Source: Flavobacterium sp. (GTDB taxonomy: Bacteria > Bacteroidota > Bacteroidia > Flavobacteriales > Flavobacteriaceae). From it: a stretch of 64,000 nt of DNA. Numbering within the stretch: position 1 is the first letter of the stretch; the number at the start of each line of letters is the position of its first letter. A model generated the notes under the pieces. That model was not told where the DNA came from. It ran no database searches and worked only from the letters and a program-made list of their open reading frames with translations. This document shows, one piece after another, positions 24,743 to 33,358 of the stretch. Both the position numbers and the translations under genes were made by a program. Location of the stretch: contig JAQSDU010000014.1 in the NCBI GenBank assembly GCA_029946065.1, positions 673,523-737,522 on the forward strand. The letters are read 5' to 3'.

Positions 24743-27700
24743 ATGAGTTTCATAAATAGCATTCTTAAAGCCTTTGTAGGAGATAAATCAGAGAAAGATG
24801 TCAAGGCTTTGCAACCTTACCTTACTAAAATCAAAGCACTCGAAGGCGCTTATTCTTCTTTATCGCACAACGAATTGAGAGGAAAAACTGCCGAGTTCAA
24901 AGCCCGTATCAAAGCTGCAAGAGCCGAGAAAGACACCAAAATTACAGAGTTAAAAGCTGAGGTAGAAAAAATTGAAGACATTGACAGCAGAGAAGACATT
25001 TATGTGCAAATTGATGCGCTTGAAAAAGAAGCTTATGAAATCTCCGAAAAAACATTGATGGAAATCCTTCCGGAAGCTTTTGCAATTGTTAAAGAAACTG
25101 CAAAAAGATTCAAGGAAAACACATCATTAACCGTAACCGCAACACCAAAAGACCGCGAACTTTCTGCGGCAAAAGAATACATCACGCTTGAAGGCGACAA
25201 TTCTGTTTGGGCCAACCAATGGAACGCCGCCGGAAAAGCCATCACTTGGGACATGATTCACTACGACGTTCAATTGATTGGGGGGATGGTTTTGCACGAA
25301 GGAAAAATCGCCGAAATGCAAACCGGTGAAGGAAAAACTTTGGTAGCCACTTTACCTTTGTATTTAAATGCCCTTACAGGAAATGGTGTCCACTTGGTAA
25401 CCGTTAACGACTATCTTGCCAAACGTGACAGCACATGGAAAGCACCTTTATTCGAATTCCACGGACTAACTGTTGATTGTATTGACAACCACCAGCCAAA
25501 CTCCGAAGGCAGAAGAAAAGCTTATGAAGCCGACATCACCTATGGAACAAATAACGAATTCGGCTTTGATTATTTAAGAGACAATATGGCGCATTCGCCA
25601 GCCGATTTAGTACAAAGGAAACACAATTTTGCAATTGTCGATGAGGTCGATTCGGTTTTGATTGACGATGCAAGAACACCATTGATTATTTCAGGTCCAG
25701 TGCCACAAGGCGACAGACACGAATTCAATGAACTAAAGCCAAAAATTGAAAATCTTGTAGCACAACAACGTGCTTTATCCAACGGATTTTTAACCGAAGC
25801 CAAAAGATTAATCAAAGAAGGCAATACCAAAGACGGTGGATTCCAATTGTTAAGAGCTTACAGAAGTTTGCCAAAAAACAAGGCGCTAATTAAATTCCTA
25901 AGCGAAGAAGGTATCAAACAGCTTTTGCAAAAAACCGAAAACCAATACATGGCCGACAACAACCGCGAAATGCCGAAAGTTGACGAAGCCCTATATTTTG
26001 TAATCGAAGAAAAAAACAATCAAGTAGAACTTTCGGATAACGGAATCAAATTCCTTTCGGGTGATACCGACAGTAATTTCTTCGTGCTTCCGGACATCGG
26101 AACCGAAATCGCGCTCATTGAGAAACAAAAACTCGATAAAGATGCAGAAGCAGAAGCGAAAGAAAAATTATTCCAAGATTTTAGCATCAAAAGCGAACGC
26201 ATCCATACATTGACGCAATTATTGAAAGCCTACGCGCTTTTTGAGAAAGATGTCGAATATGTAATCATGGACAATAAAATCATGATCGTTGACGAGCAAA
26301 CGGGACGTATCATGGACGGACGTCGTTATTCTGACGGATTGCACCAAGCGATTGAGGCCAAAGAAAATGTTACAATTGAAGCTGCAACGCAGACTTTCGC
26401 TACGGTAACTTTACAGAATTATTTCAGGATGTACAGCAAACTCGCCGGTATGACGGGAACTGCCGTAACGGAAGCTGGTGAATTTTGGGAAATTTACAAA
26501 TTAGACGTAGTCGAAATTCCGACCAACAGAGGAATGTCCAGAAAAGACAAAGAAGATTTAATCTACCGTTCGGTACGGGAAAAATTCAATGCCGTAATCG
26601 AAGATGTTACGCAACTTTCTGCCGCAGGAAGACCTGTATTGATTGGTACAACATCTGTAGAAATCTCTGAATTACTAAGCCGAATGCTAAAAATGCGCGG
26701 TGTAACCCACAACGTTTTGAATGCAAAAATGCATAAACAAGAAGCGCAAATCGTTGAAGAAGCCGGAAAACCAGGTGTTGTAACAATTGCAACGAATATG
26801 GCTGGTCGTGGAACAGATATTAAGCTTACGCCAGAAGTAAAAGCTGCCGGTGGTTTAGCGATTATAGGTACAGAACGCCACGATTCGCGACGTGTTGACC
26901 GTCAGTTGCGTGGTCGTGCTGGTCGTCAAGGAGATCCAGGAAGTTCACAATTTTATGTTTCTTTAGAAGACAACCTGATGCGTTTGTTCGGTTCTGAAAG
27001 GGTTGCGAAAGTGATGGACAGAATGGGATTGAAAGAAGGCGAGGTCATCCAGCATTCGATGATGACAAAATCTATCGAACGCGCTCAGAAAAAAGTAGAA
27101 GAAAACAATTTCGGTGTTCGTAAGCGTTTGTTAGAATATGACGACGTAATGAATGCCCAACGTGAAGTCGTTTACAAAAGAAGACGCCACGCATTGCATG
27201 GTGAAAGACTGAAATTGGATATCGCCAATATGTTGTACGATACTTGTGAACTGATCGTTGGTAACAATAAAGCAAGCGGCGATTTTAAGAATTTCGAATT
27301 TGAACTGATTCGTTATTTCTCTATTACATCTCCGGTTTCACAAGCCGATTTTGGCAAGCTTTCAGAAATGGAACTGACCGGAAGAGTTTACAAAGCGACA
27401 CTTCAATATTACACAGAAAAAACCGAAAGAAGTGCCCGCGAAGCCATGCCTATAATTAGTGATGTTTTTGAAAAAGAAGGCAATAAATTTGAGCGTATTG
27501 TAGTGCCTTTTACAGACGGAATCAAAACTCTAAACGTTGTAACCGATCTTAAAAAAGCATATGAATCTGAAGGCAAACAACTAATTGCCGATTTTGAAAA
27601 GAACATTACGCTGGCGATCGTTGACGAAGCATGGAAAAAACATTTGCGCAAAATGGATGAATTGAAACAATCGGTGCAATTGGCGGTTCATGAGCAAAAA

Positions 27701-28096
27701 GATCCTTTGCTGATTTATAAATTTGAGGCTTTTAACTTGTTTAGCAATATGCTGAATGGCGTGAATAAAGAAGTCGTTTCGTTCCTTTTCAAAGGTGATT
27801 TGCCGCAACAACAACAGCAAAATATCCAGGAAGCTAAAGAAATTCGTCAGAAAGAAGATTATACCACAAGCAAAGACGAAATCCTAAATAGCGACGAAGC
27901 TGCCGCACAAAACCGAGAAGCCGGACAAACGCAACAACGTCTGGTTACGGAAACCATCGTTCGCGACATGCCGAAAATTAACCGCAATGACAATGTAACG
28001 GTAAAGCACGTGATGAGCGGTAAAACCGAATCGATGAAATTCAAAAAAGCCGAAAGCCTTTTATCAACTGGCGAATGGGTAATTGTGCAGGAATAA
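24743..28096 (+). CDS. secA: Preprotein translocase ATPase SecA
   Basis: SecA drives secretory proteins through SecYEG using ATP. At 1117 residues it is longer than the ~900-residue enterobacterial form, because of insertions typical of Bacteroidota, for example around residues 330-470. Motifs include Walker A MQTGEGKTLVA (near residue 192), DEVDSVLIDDARTPLIISG, the helicase motif TNMAGRGTDIKL, and QLRGRAGRQGDPGSSQFY. The C-terminal zinc-binding tail (CxCxxxxxxxxCH) is absent; the chain ends ESLLSTGEWVIVQE. Single gene with a -7 box and a terminator. Confidence 0.98.
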   Translation: MSFINSILKAFVGDKSEKDVKALQPYLTKIKALEGAYSSLSHNELRGKTAEFKARIKAARAEKDTKITELKAEVEKIEDIDSREDIYVQIDALEKEAYEISEKTLMEILPEAFAIVKETAKRFKENTSLTVTATPKDRELSAAKEYITLEGDNSVWANQWNAAGKAITWDMIHYDVQLIGGMVLHEGKIAEMQTGEGKTLVATLPLYLNALTGNGVHLVTVNDYLAKRDSTWKAPLFEFHGLTVDCIDNHQPNSEGRRKAYEADITYGTNNEFGFDYLRDNMAHSPADLVQRKHNFAIVDEVDSVLIDDARTPLIISGPVPQGDRHEFNELKPKIENLVAQQRALSNGFLTEAKRLIKEGNTKDGGFQLLRAYRSLPKNKALIKFLSEEGIKQLLQKTENQYMADNNREMPKVDEALYFVIEEKNNQVELSDNGIKFLSGDTDSNFFVLPDIGTEIALIEKQKLDKDAEAEAKEKLFQDFSIKSERIHTLTQLLKAYALFEKDVEYVIMDNKIMIVDEQTGRIMDGRRYSDGLHQAIEAKENVTIEAATQTFATVTLQNYFRMYSKLAGMTGTAVTEAGEFWEIYKLDVVEIPTNRGMSRKDKEDLIYRSVREKFNAVIEDVTQLSAAGRPVLIGTTSVEISELLSRMLKMRGVTHNVLNAKMHKQEAQIVEEAGKPGVVTIATNMAGRGTDIKLTPEVKAAGGLAIIGTERHDSRRVDRQLRGRAGRQGDPGSSQFYVSLEDNLMRLFGSERVAKVMDRMGLKEGEVIQHSMMTKSIERAQKKVEENNFGVRKRLLEYDDVMNAQREVVYKRRRHALHGERLKLDIANMLYDTCELIVGNNKASGDFKNFEFELIRYFSITSPVSQADFGKLSEMELTGRVYKATLQYYTEKTERSAREAMPIISDVFEKEGNKFERIVVPFTDGIKTLNVVTDLKKAYESEGKQLIADFEKNITLAIVDEAWKKHLRKMDELKQSVQLAVHEQKDPLLIYKFEAFNLFSNMLNGVNKEVVSFLFKGDLPQQQQQNIQEAKEIRQKEDYTTSKDEILNSDEAAAQNREAGQTQQRLVTETIVRDMPKINRNDNVTVKHVMSGKTESMKFKKAESLLSTGEWVIVQE

Positions 28097-28128
28097 TTCC
28101 TAAATCCTAGTACGAAAAAGAATAATAA

Positions 28129-28163
28129 AAAATTCCCGATTATGAAAATAGTCGGGGATTTTG
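28129..28163 (+). terminator. Terminator of secA
   Basis: AAATTCCCGATTA pairs with TAGTCGGGGATTT, followed by TTG. It lies 33 bases after the secA stop. Confidence 0.75.
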
Positions 28164-28164
28164 T

Positions 28165-28172
28165 TATATTTG
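28165..28172 (+). promoter_or_regulatory. -7 element (TATATTTG)
   Basis: Matches TAnnTTTG, 20 bases before the start of the secreted hypothetical gene. Confidence 0.4.
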
Positions 28173-28192
28173 AGTAAACCAAAAAAAATGTC

Positions 28193-28774
28193 ATGAAAAT
28201 TAAAATTACTGCGCTACTGCTTTTTATCACCGCCTTTTCGGCACAAAGCCAAACCATAGAAAACCTGAAAGCAGAGACAGAAAAAATGTATCAGGCTACT
28301 TTTGCTATGGATTTTGATAAGATTTTTTCCTATACTTACCCCAAATTATTCGAAACCGTTCCTACCGATGAGTTAAAAACCATCATGGAACAAGCTTTTG
28401 ACAATGAATACATGAAAATTACACTTGAAAAGGTAAATCCCGCTTTTAAATATAGTCCGCTGAAAGAAGTTGATGGCAAAAAATTATCGCTTATCAATTA
28501 TAAAACGGCTATGACAATGGTATTCAAACAGAGTTTTGACACCGACGAAGCACAGCAATCTGTTGTTGAAGCCATAAAAGCAAGTGGAAAATTTTCAACA
28601 GTAACACTGAAGAAGGAACAAAAAGCCATTTATGCAGAAATGGAATCAGTGATGATTGGGATTTCAGATACCACAACCGGTAACAAATGGAAGTTTGTCA
28701 ATTATGACGCATCACAAGCAGAAATGGCAAAGACAATTCTCGGTGAAAACGTATTGAAGGCACTGGGATTATAA
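28193..28774 (+). CDS. Secreted hypothetical protein
   Basis: 193 residues with a signal peptide (MKIKITALLLFITAFSAQSQ). The mature domain is alpha/beta and shows the pattern LKAETEKMYQATFAMDFDKIFSYTYPK, a layout seen in DUF2059-like or SnoaL-like periplasmic proteins of flavobacteria, but I cannot name the family firmly. No Cys is present. Probably periplasmic. It is followed by a tiny basic gene 31 bases later. Confidence 0.7.
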   Translation: MKIKITALLLFITAFSAQSQTIENLKAETEKMYQATFAMDFDKIFSYTYPKLFETVPTDELKTIMEQAFDNEYMKITLEKVNPAFKYSPLKEVDGKKLSLINYKTAMTMVFKQSFDTDEAQQSVVEAIKASGKFSTVTLKKEQKAIYAEMESVMIGISDTTTGNKWKFVNYDASQAEMAKTILGENVLKALGL

Positions 28775-28805
28775 AAAATACTATTAACCAATTAAAACCA
28801 ATATC

Positions 28806-28916
28806 ATGGCAAAAAGTCAAGACGCAAAAAAAGCAGTAAAGAAAGAGCCGCTTAAAACTGCAAAGGAGAAAAAAGAAGAAAAAAGAGAAAAGAAAAACAG
28901 TCCGAAAAGAGATTAA
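28806..28916 (+). CDS. Lys/Glu-rich microprotein (36 residues)
   Basis: ATG at 28806 opens a 36-codon frame beginning MAKSQDAKKAVKKEPLKT and ending NSPKRD. It is about 40% Lys, with no hydrophobic segment. The preceding AATTAAAACCAATATC leader resembles other gene starts here and a strong terminator follows at once, which supports a real gene. I recall similar tiny basic proteins in other flavobacteria. The function is unknown; RNA or ribosome binding is a guess from composition. Confidence 0.62.
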   Translation: MAKSQDAKKAVKKEPLKTAKEKKEEKREKKNSPKRD

Positions 28917-28919
28917 ACC

Positions 28920-28952
28920 AAAAAAAGCCATCAACAATCTGATGGCTTTTTC
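28920..28952 (+). terminator. Terminator of the microprotein gene
   Basis: Perfect 12-bp stem (AAAAAGCCATCA with TGATGGCTTTTT). It may act in both directions, because the porin-like gene converges on it. Confidence 0.85.
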
Positions 28953-28973
28953 AATACAAAACTAAAACAAATA

Positions 28974-29480
28974 TTAAAACTTGTATCCTAAACCTACGTA
29001 AAATCCACTGATTTTTAGAGAATTGTCGCTATCGCCACCTTCTACAAGATTCGCCAAACCTAAGTTGTAACGCGCATCAACCACTAACATTTCGCTAATG
29101 TCATAAGAAGCACCAAAATCAACACCATAGTTAAAAGATTTCATACCGTCTTCAGCACCTGTAATAAATCCTAAATTCGGGCCCGCCAAAAGACCGAAAC
29201 CTTCTGCAATCGTATATTTCAAATGAAGTGGCAATTGTATTTGGTTGACATCACCAACTGCTACATAAAGTAATTCTGGTTTGAAAGCGAAAGTTTCAGA
29301 CAAAGGCATTTCAGCAAAAGCGCCAATAAAAAATCCAGAATCAGAACCATTTGCAGAAATACCAGCCACTTTTACTTTTGAAGATAAAGAAGCGAAACCT
29401 GCTTTTACACCAAATTTCATGTCCTGTGCGTTAGACAATGTTGCAGTTAATAAAAAAGCTGCGAAGAGTAATTTTTTCAT
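28974..29480 (-). CDS. Outer-membrane beta-barrel protein (porin family)
   Basis: 168 residues with a signal peptide (MKKLLFAAFLLTATLSNAQ) and an eight-strand barrel pattern: alternating strands such as MKFGVKAGFASL and SGFFIGAFAEMPL, ending in the aromatic C-terminal strand ISGFYVGLGYKF. It belongs to the OmpA-barrel/OMP_b-brl group common in Bacteroidota. Role unknown, possibly structural or adhesion. A palindromic element lies ~55-85 bases upstream of its start. Confidence 0.85.
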   Translation of the reverse strand: MKKLLFAAFLLTATLSNAQDMKFGVKAGFASLSSKVKVAGISANGSDSGFFIGAFAEMPLSETFAFKPELLYVAVGDVNQIQLPLHLKYTIAEGFGLLAGPNLGFITGAEDGMKSFNYGVDFGASYDISEMLVVDARYNLGLANLVEGGDSDNSLKISGFYVGLGYKF

Positions 29481-29546
29481 GATAAAAATGTTTTGTTAGT
29501 TTATAATGATGTAAAAGTATAAGAGTACGACTTATACTACAATACG

Positions 29547-29564
29547 GCATACGTCGTATTTTTA
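29547..29564. promoter_or_regulatory. Imperfect palindrome upstream of the porin gene
   Basis: ATACGGCATACGTCGTAT has arms ATACG/CGTAT, with a related TACGACTTATACTAC just before it. It is placed where a minus-strand promoter or operator would lie. The regulator is unknown. Confidence 0.3.
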
Positions 29565-29637
29565 AAGTCATGTTACGCAAAGAGACGCGAAGAAGTTCAA
29601 AGCTGCACGAAGATTCAAATGTGAAACTCCTATTTTA

Positions 29638-29673
29638 TAAAGCTTCCAGCCTTTTGACGGCTAGAAGCTTTCA
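29638..29673 (-). terminator. Hairpin downstream of the FAD oxidoreductase gene
   Basis: AAGCTTC...GAAGCTT with an inner AGCC/GGCT stem, 24 bases after the stop codon on the minus strand. The T run is weak. Confidence 0.5.
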
Positions 29674-29696
29674 AGTCAAATTCAGGGTAAACGCAC

Positions 29697-31109
29697 TTAA
29701 AGACTATCTGGAAAAATCTTACCCGGATTAAGGATGTTGTTCGGATCAAAAACATTTTTTATATTTTTCATCAATTGCAAATGCACTTTCGAAAACGCAA
29801 TATCCATATAATTTTTTTGAACAAAGCCAATGCCATGCTCACCTGATAAAGTACCTTTTAGCGCAACCGTCAATTCAAAAATCTCACGGATGCCTTTTGG
29901 GACTTCAATTTTCCAATTCTCATCGGTCATTGTGCCTTTAATAATATTGACGTGTAAATTCCCATCGCCGGCGTGACCATAGCAAACCGACTGGAATCCG
30001 TATTTTTTTCCGATAGATTTGATACCTTCCAAAAGCATGGGCAATTCATAACGCGGCACAACCGTATCTTCTTCCTTATATATAGAGTTATGTTTTACGG
30101 CTTCTGCAACACTGCGGCGCATTTTCCACAGGGCATTTTTCTGGTCTTCGGTGTCGGCGAATAAAACTTCATCAATTTGAAACGCTTCGACTACGCCCAT
30201 TATTTTTTCAGCTTCCGCAAAAAGCAATTCGGAATGGTTGCCATCAACTTCAATCAACAAATGCGCTTCAATATTGTCTTTTACCAATACGTTCAGTCCG
30301 TCAACGTATTTTATTGCCCAGTCGATAGCGTCGCGTTCCATAAATTCCATGGCGCTTGGCACAATTCCGGCACGAAATATAGCTGATACTGCCTGACAAG
30401 CTTCTCCGGCTTTGTAAAACGGCACCAACATCAAGACATTTTGTGCGTTTTTTGGTAATAATTTAAGAACAATTTTAGTGATGATTCCAAGCGTTCCTTC
30501 GCTACCTACCATTAATTGCGTTAGGTTATAGCCCGTTGAATTTTTGAGTGTATTGGCGCCCGTCCAGATGATTTCACCGGTTGGCAAAACGATTTCAAGA
30601 TTTAAAACATAATCTTTGGTAACGCCATATTTCACTGCTCTTGCGCCACCGGAGTTTTCGGCAACGTTTCCGCCAATCCAACAACTGCCCTGACTGCTTG
30701 GGTCAACGGGATAAAACAGATTTTTTTCGGCAACCGCTTCGCGTAAAACCTGCGTAATTACAGCCGGTTCTGCGGTAACTTGTAGATTTCTTTCATCGAT
30801 TTCTAGGATTTTGTTGAGGCGTTCCATCGAAATACCCAAACCGCGATGAATGCAGAGTGCGCCGCCGCTGAGACCTGTTCTTCCTCCTATAGGCACTACC
30901 GGAATTTTATAGGCATTGGCGAATTGCATGATTTCGGAAATTTCCTGCGTATTGGCAGGCTTTACCAAAACGCCCGGCGGAAAAACATAATCCTCGGTTT
31001 CATCATGCCCGTAATGATTGCGGGTTTCTTCGTCTAAAAAAAGAAATGATTGCCCGACTATGCTTTCAAGTCCTGCAATCATTGCTTTAGAAAATATAAA
31101 ATGTTCCAT
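29697..31109 (-). CDS. FAD-binding oxidoreductase (GlcD / D-lactate dehydrogenase family)
   Basis: 470 residues. The PCMH FAD-binding domain (residues ~40-215) carries IGGRTGLSGGALC and the GGNVAENSGGARA block. The C-terminal cap has YGHAGDGNLHVNI and SGEHGIGFVQKNY, the diagnostic motifs of glycolate oxidase GlcD and D-lactate dehydrogenase. It probably oxidises a 2-hydroxy acid and passes electrons to quinone. No GlcE/GlcF subunits are adjacent, which favours a one-subunit D-lactate or D-2-hydroxyglutarate-type enzyme. Confidence 0.92.
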   Translation of the reverse strand: MEHFIFSKAMIAGLESIVGQSFLFLDEETRNHYGHDETEDYVFPPGVLVKPANTQEISEIMQFANAYKIPVVPIGGRTGLSGGALCIHRGLGISMERLNKILEIDERNLQVTAEPAVITQVLREAVAEKNLFYPVDPSSQGSCWIGGNVAENSGGARAVKYGVTKDYVLNLEIVLPTGEIIWTGANTLKNSTGYNLTQLMVGSEGTLGIITKIVLKLLPKNAQNVLMLVPFYKAGEACQAVSAIFRAGIVPSAMEFMERDAIDWAIKYVDGLNVLVKDNIEAHLLIEVDGNHSELLFAEAEKIMGVVEAFQIDEVLFADTEDQKNALWKMRRSVAEAVKHNSIYKEEDTVVPRYELPMLLEGIKSIGKKYGFQSVCYGHAGDGNLHVNIIKGTMTDENWKIEVPKGIREIFELTVALKGTLSGEHGIGFVQKNYMDIAFSKVHLQLMKNIKNVFDPNNILNPGKIFPDSL

Positions 31110-31139
31110 ATTGTAAAGCAGATTTGCTTTACAAAAATA

Positions 31140-31778
31140 CTATTTATTAGGTTGTGGCGTCATCCTTAAATAAGGTTTTATCCGTTCGTAGCCTTTTGGA
31201 AATTTTGCAGCGATGTCTTCATCTTTTACGGCTGTTGTAATGACAACATCTTCACCATCTTTCCAATTGGCTGGCGTGGCTACACTATAATTGGCGGTTA
31301 ATTGAAGGCTGTCGATGACACGCAATAATTCATCAAAATTTCTTCCTGTTGACGCTGGATAGGTTAACGTAAGCTTTACTTTTTTGTCCGGACCAATTAC
31401 GAAAACCGAGCGCACTGTAAAAGTTTCGCTGGCATTGGGATGCATCATATCATAAAGATTGGCGATTTCCTTTGATTGATCGGCGATGATTGGAAAGTTA
31501 ACGGTCGTATTTTGTGTCTCGTTGATGTCTTTGATCCATTGGTGGTGTGATTCAATGCCATCAACACTGAGGGCGATAACCTTGGTATTTCGTTTTTCAA
31601 ATTCGGGAAAATAATTGGCTACCGTTCCTAACTCGGTAGTGCAAACCGGCGTGAAATCTGCGGGATGTGAAAATAAAACGCCCCAAGAATCGCCAAGCCA
31701 CTGGTGAAAATTAAGATTCCCGAAAGTAGTTTCGGCTTCAAAATCGGGTGCTATGTCGCCTAAGCGTAATGTTGCCAT
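31140..31778 (-). CDS. Peroxiredoxin, 1-Cys Prx6 type
   Basis: 212 residues, in the range of Prx6 proteins. Peroxidatic Cys 46 lies in HPADFTPVCTTELG. It is the only Cys, so a resolving Cys is absent and an external thiol must recycle it; bacillithiol (bshC is in the window) is a candidate, by inference. The C-terminal domain (PANWKDGEDVVI ... KPYLRMTPQP) is that of Prx6. Reduces peroxides in the cytosol. 30 bases separate its stop codon from the start of the FAD oxidoreductase gene on the same strand. Confidence 0.95.
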   Translation of the reverse strand: MATLRLGDIAPDFEAETTFGNLNFHQWLGDSWGVLFSHPADFTPVCTTELGTVANYFPEFEKRNTKVIALSVDGIESHHQWIKDINETQNTTVNFPIIADQSKEIANLYDMMHPNASETFTVRSVFVIGPDKKVKLTLTYPASTGRNFDELLRVIDSLQLTANYSVATPANWKDGEDVVITTAVKDEDIAAKFPKGYERIKPYLRMTPQPNK

Positions 31779-31957
31779 AATGGTTTTGTTTAAAGTTTAA
31801 GGTTAACAAATGTTGCAAATAAGATTTTTTTGCGATACTAAATTTATTGAATAAAAGACAATGAAATTTTTGATAGAAGTTAAAATTGTGATAATTTTTT
31901 AGCGAAAACGATATAGTTGTGAGTTATTTTTAAACTTCATTGTGAATACAACTGCCC

Positions 31958-32060
31958 TAGCCCGGATGGGAAGCATTATCCTTTTTATCCTGCAGCAATT
32001 TTCGACTTAAATGATGCGTTCCGGATAAAAAGATAGAGCGGACAGCCGGAAACAGCTTCA
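31958..32060 (+). repeat. Dispersed intergenic structured repeat, copy C
   Basis: It starts TAGCCCGGATGG, has a hairpin arm pair (ATCCTTTTTATCC with GGATAAAAAGAT) and ends GCGGACAGCCGGAAACAGCTTC. The rest of this 347-base divergent gap (31779-32125) holds AT-rich sequence and the Rrf2 promoter. Confidence 0.7.
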
Positions 32061-32098
32061 AAAAAAAAGGAAAATGATTTTGGATTCAAAAATTTATG

Positions 32099-32123
32099 TA
32101 TATTTGTAATATATTTTATTACA
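32099..32123 (+). promoter_or_regulatory. Promoter -7 box and dyad operator of the Rrf2 gene
   Basis: TATATTTG (32099-32106) is followed by the perfect dyad TGTAATA-N5-TATTACA (32105-32123), which ends two bases before the ATG. A protein bound there would block transcription. The same dyad occurs before the next gene. Confidence 0.65.
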
Positions 32124-32125
32124 GT

Positions 32126-32533
32126 ATGATTTCAGGTAAGTTTGCTATAACGATTCATATTCTGACTTTGCTTTCAAAGTTTCCGGATGCTTTTTTGTCA
32201 TCGGAATTTATTGCGTCGAGTATGAACTTGCACCCGGTTTTGGTACGGAAGGAGATTGCAAACCTAAAAAAAAACAACCTCGTTGAGAGCAAAGAAGGTA
32301 AAAATGGTGGCACAAGATTATTAAAAAATGCCGAAACCATTACCCTTGACGCGATTTTTCAAATGACTTTTGAAACCGTTACGCTTGGTTATGCCAAGAA
32401 TGATCCGAATCCGGATTGCCCTATTGGGCGAGCAATCAATAAGAAACTCGATATACTGTATGCGGATATCAATGAAAAAATTTATGGCGCATTGCGCGGC
32501 ATGACACTAAAAAGTTTTGCGGATCAATTCTGA
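32126..32533 (+). CDS. Rrf2 family transcriptional regulator
   Basis: 135 residues with the Rrf2 winged helix (residues ~1-65: KFAITIHILTLLSKF, SSEFIASSMNLHPVLVRKEIANLKKNNLV, then wing EGKNGGTRLL). Only one Cys (98, in NPDCPIGRAI) is present, so it lacks the three-Cys Fe-S site of IscR and NsrR and resembles the YwnA type. Start at 32126 is chosen because the upstream in-frame codon at 32096 precedes the -7 box. It very likely represses itself and the adjacent reductase. Confidence 0.88.
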   Translation: MISGKFAITIHILTLLSKFPDAFLSSEFIASSMNLHPVLVRKEIANLKKNNLVESKEGKNGGTRLLKNAETITLDAIFQMTFETVTLGYAKNDPNPDCPIGRAINKKLDILYADINEKIYGALRGMTLKSFADQF

Positions 32534-32553
32534 TCTTTTTTTTTAATTAAAAC

Positions 32554-32572
32554 TGTAACATTTTTTATTACT
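32554..32572 (+). promoter_or_regulatory. Second Rrf2-type dyad operator
   Basis: TGTAACA-N5-TATTACT has the same 7-5-7 geometry as the dyad before the Rrf2 gene and lies 15 bases before the reductase start. Confidence 0.6.
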
Positions 32573-32587
32573 TAAAATATTTATATT

Positions 32588-33235
32588 ATGAAAATTGCAC
32601 TTATTGGAGCTACCGGATTTGTTGGCTCGGCTATCTTGAATGAATTGGCAGACCGCGGACACGATGTTACGGCGATTGCACGAAATCCCCAGAATGATTC
32701 AAATCTCAATGTAAAATGGGCAAAAGCAGATGTTACCGACGTTGCCGAGCTGTCTGAAATTCTTGCTACACATGATGCTGTTGTGAGCGCTTACAACGCG
32801 GGCTGGACCAACCCAAATATTTATGATGATTTTATTGCCGGTTCAAAAGCAGTTCAGGAAGCCGTGAAAAAATCGGGCGTGAAAAGATATGTAGTGATTG
32901 GCGGTGGCGGAAGTTTGTATGTCGCACCAGGTTTACAAGCAGTTGATACGCCTGATTTCCCGAAAGAATATTATGTAGCGGCATCGGCGGCACGTGATTA
33001 TCTGACTTTTATCAGGGATGAAAAAGAATTGGATTGGGCATTTTTTAGTCCGGCTTTCGAAATGCACCAAGGCATCACCACCGGAAGGACTGGAAAATAC
33101 CGACTCGGAAGCGAAAATCCAGTTTTTGACGAAAACAACCGCAGCATTTTGAGCGTTGAAGATTTGGCGGTTGCGATTGTTGATGAAACGGAAAACCCAA
33201 AACACCATCAGGCGCGTTTTACTGCGGCTTATTAA
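32588..33235 (+). CDS. NAD(P)-dependent oxidoreductase/epimerase-like protein (YwnB type)
   Basis: 215 residues with a Rossmann start MKIALIGATGFVGSAI (GxxGxxG), an NAD(P)H-binding domain (NAD_binding_10 type) and the late block ILSVEDLAVAIVDE. Substrate unknown. It follows an Rrf2 regulator by 54 bases and shares its operator. In Bacillus the homologous ywnA-ywnB genes are also neighbours, so this pairing is conserved across phyla. Confidence 0.87.
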   Translation: MKIALIGATGFVGSAILNELADRGHDVTAIARNPQNDSNLNVKWAKADVTDVAELSEILATHDAVVSAYNAGWTNPNIYDDFIAGSKAVQEAVKKSGVKRYVVIGGGGSLYVAPGLQAVDTPDFPKEYYVAASAARDYLTFIRDEKELDWAFFSPAFEMHQGITTGRTGKYRLGSENPVFDENNRSILSVEDLAVAIVDETENPKHHQARFTAAY

Positions 33236-33273
33236 AACATCAAGGCTTTTTAATATTAATTGCCTTGATGTTT
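33235..33273 (+). terminator. Hairpin after the reductase gene
   Basis: Perfect 12-bp arms (AAACATCAAGGC, GCCTTGATGTTT) with a 15-base AT loop start at the stop codon. No T run follows, so it may protect the mRNA end. Confidence 0.55.
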
Positions 33274-33293
33274 CAAAAAAATTATGTTAATCA

Positions 33294-33330
33294 TGTCCGA
33301 TTGGTAAAATATTGCCAACCGGACATTTTT
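33294..33330 (+). terminator. Rho-independent terminator
   Basis: TGTCCGATTGG pairs with CCAACCGGACA (one mismatch), followed by TTTTT. Second hairpin after the reductase gene, before meaB. Confidence 0.75.
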
Positions 33331-33358
33331 AATTAAATTTACGCTATAAAATAATCTG

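Noticed and set aside
32096..32125. Upstream start for the Rrf2 gene
   Set aside because: It lies before the -7 box and inside the operator; the Rrf2 fold starts at MISGKFAI.
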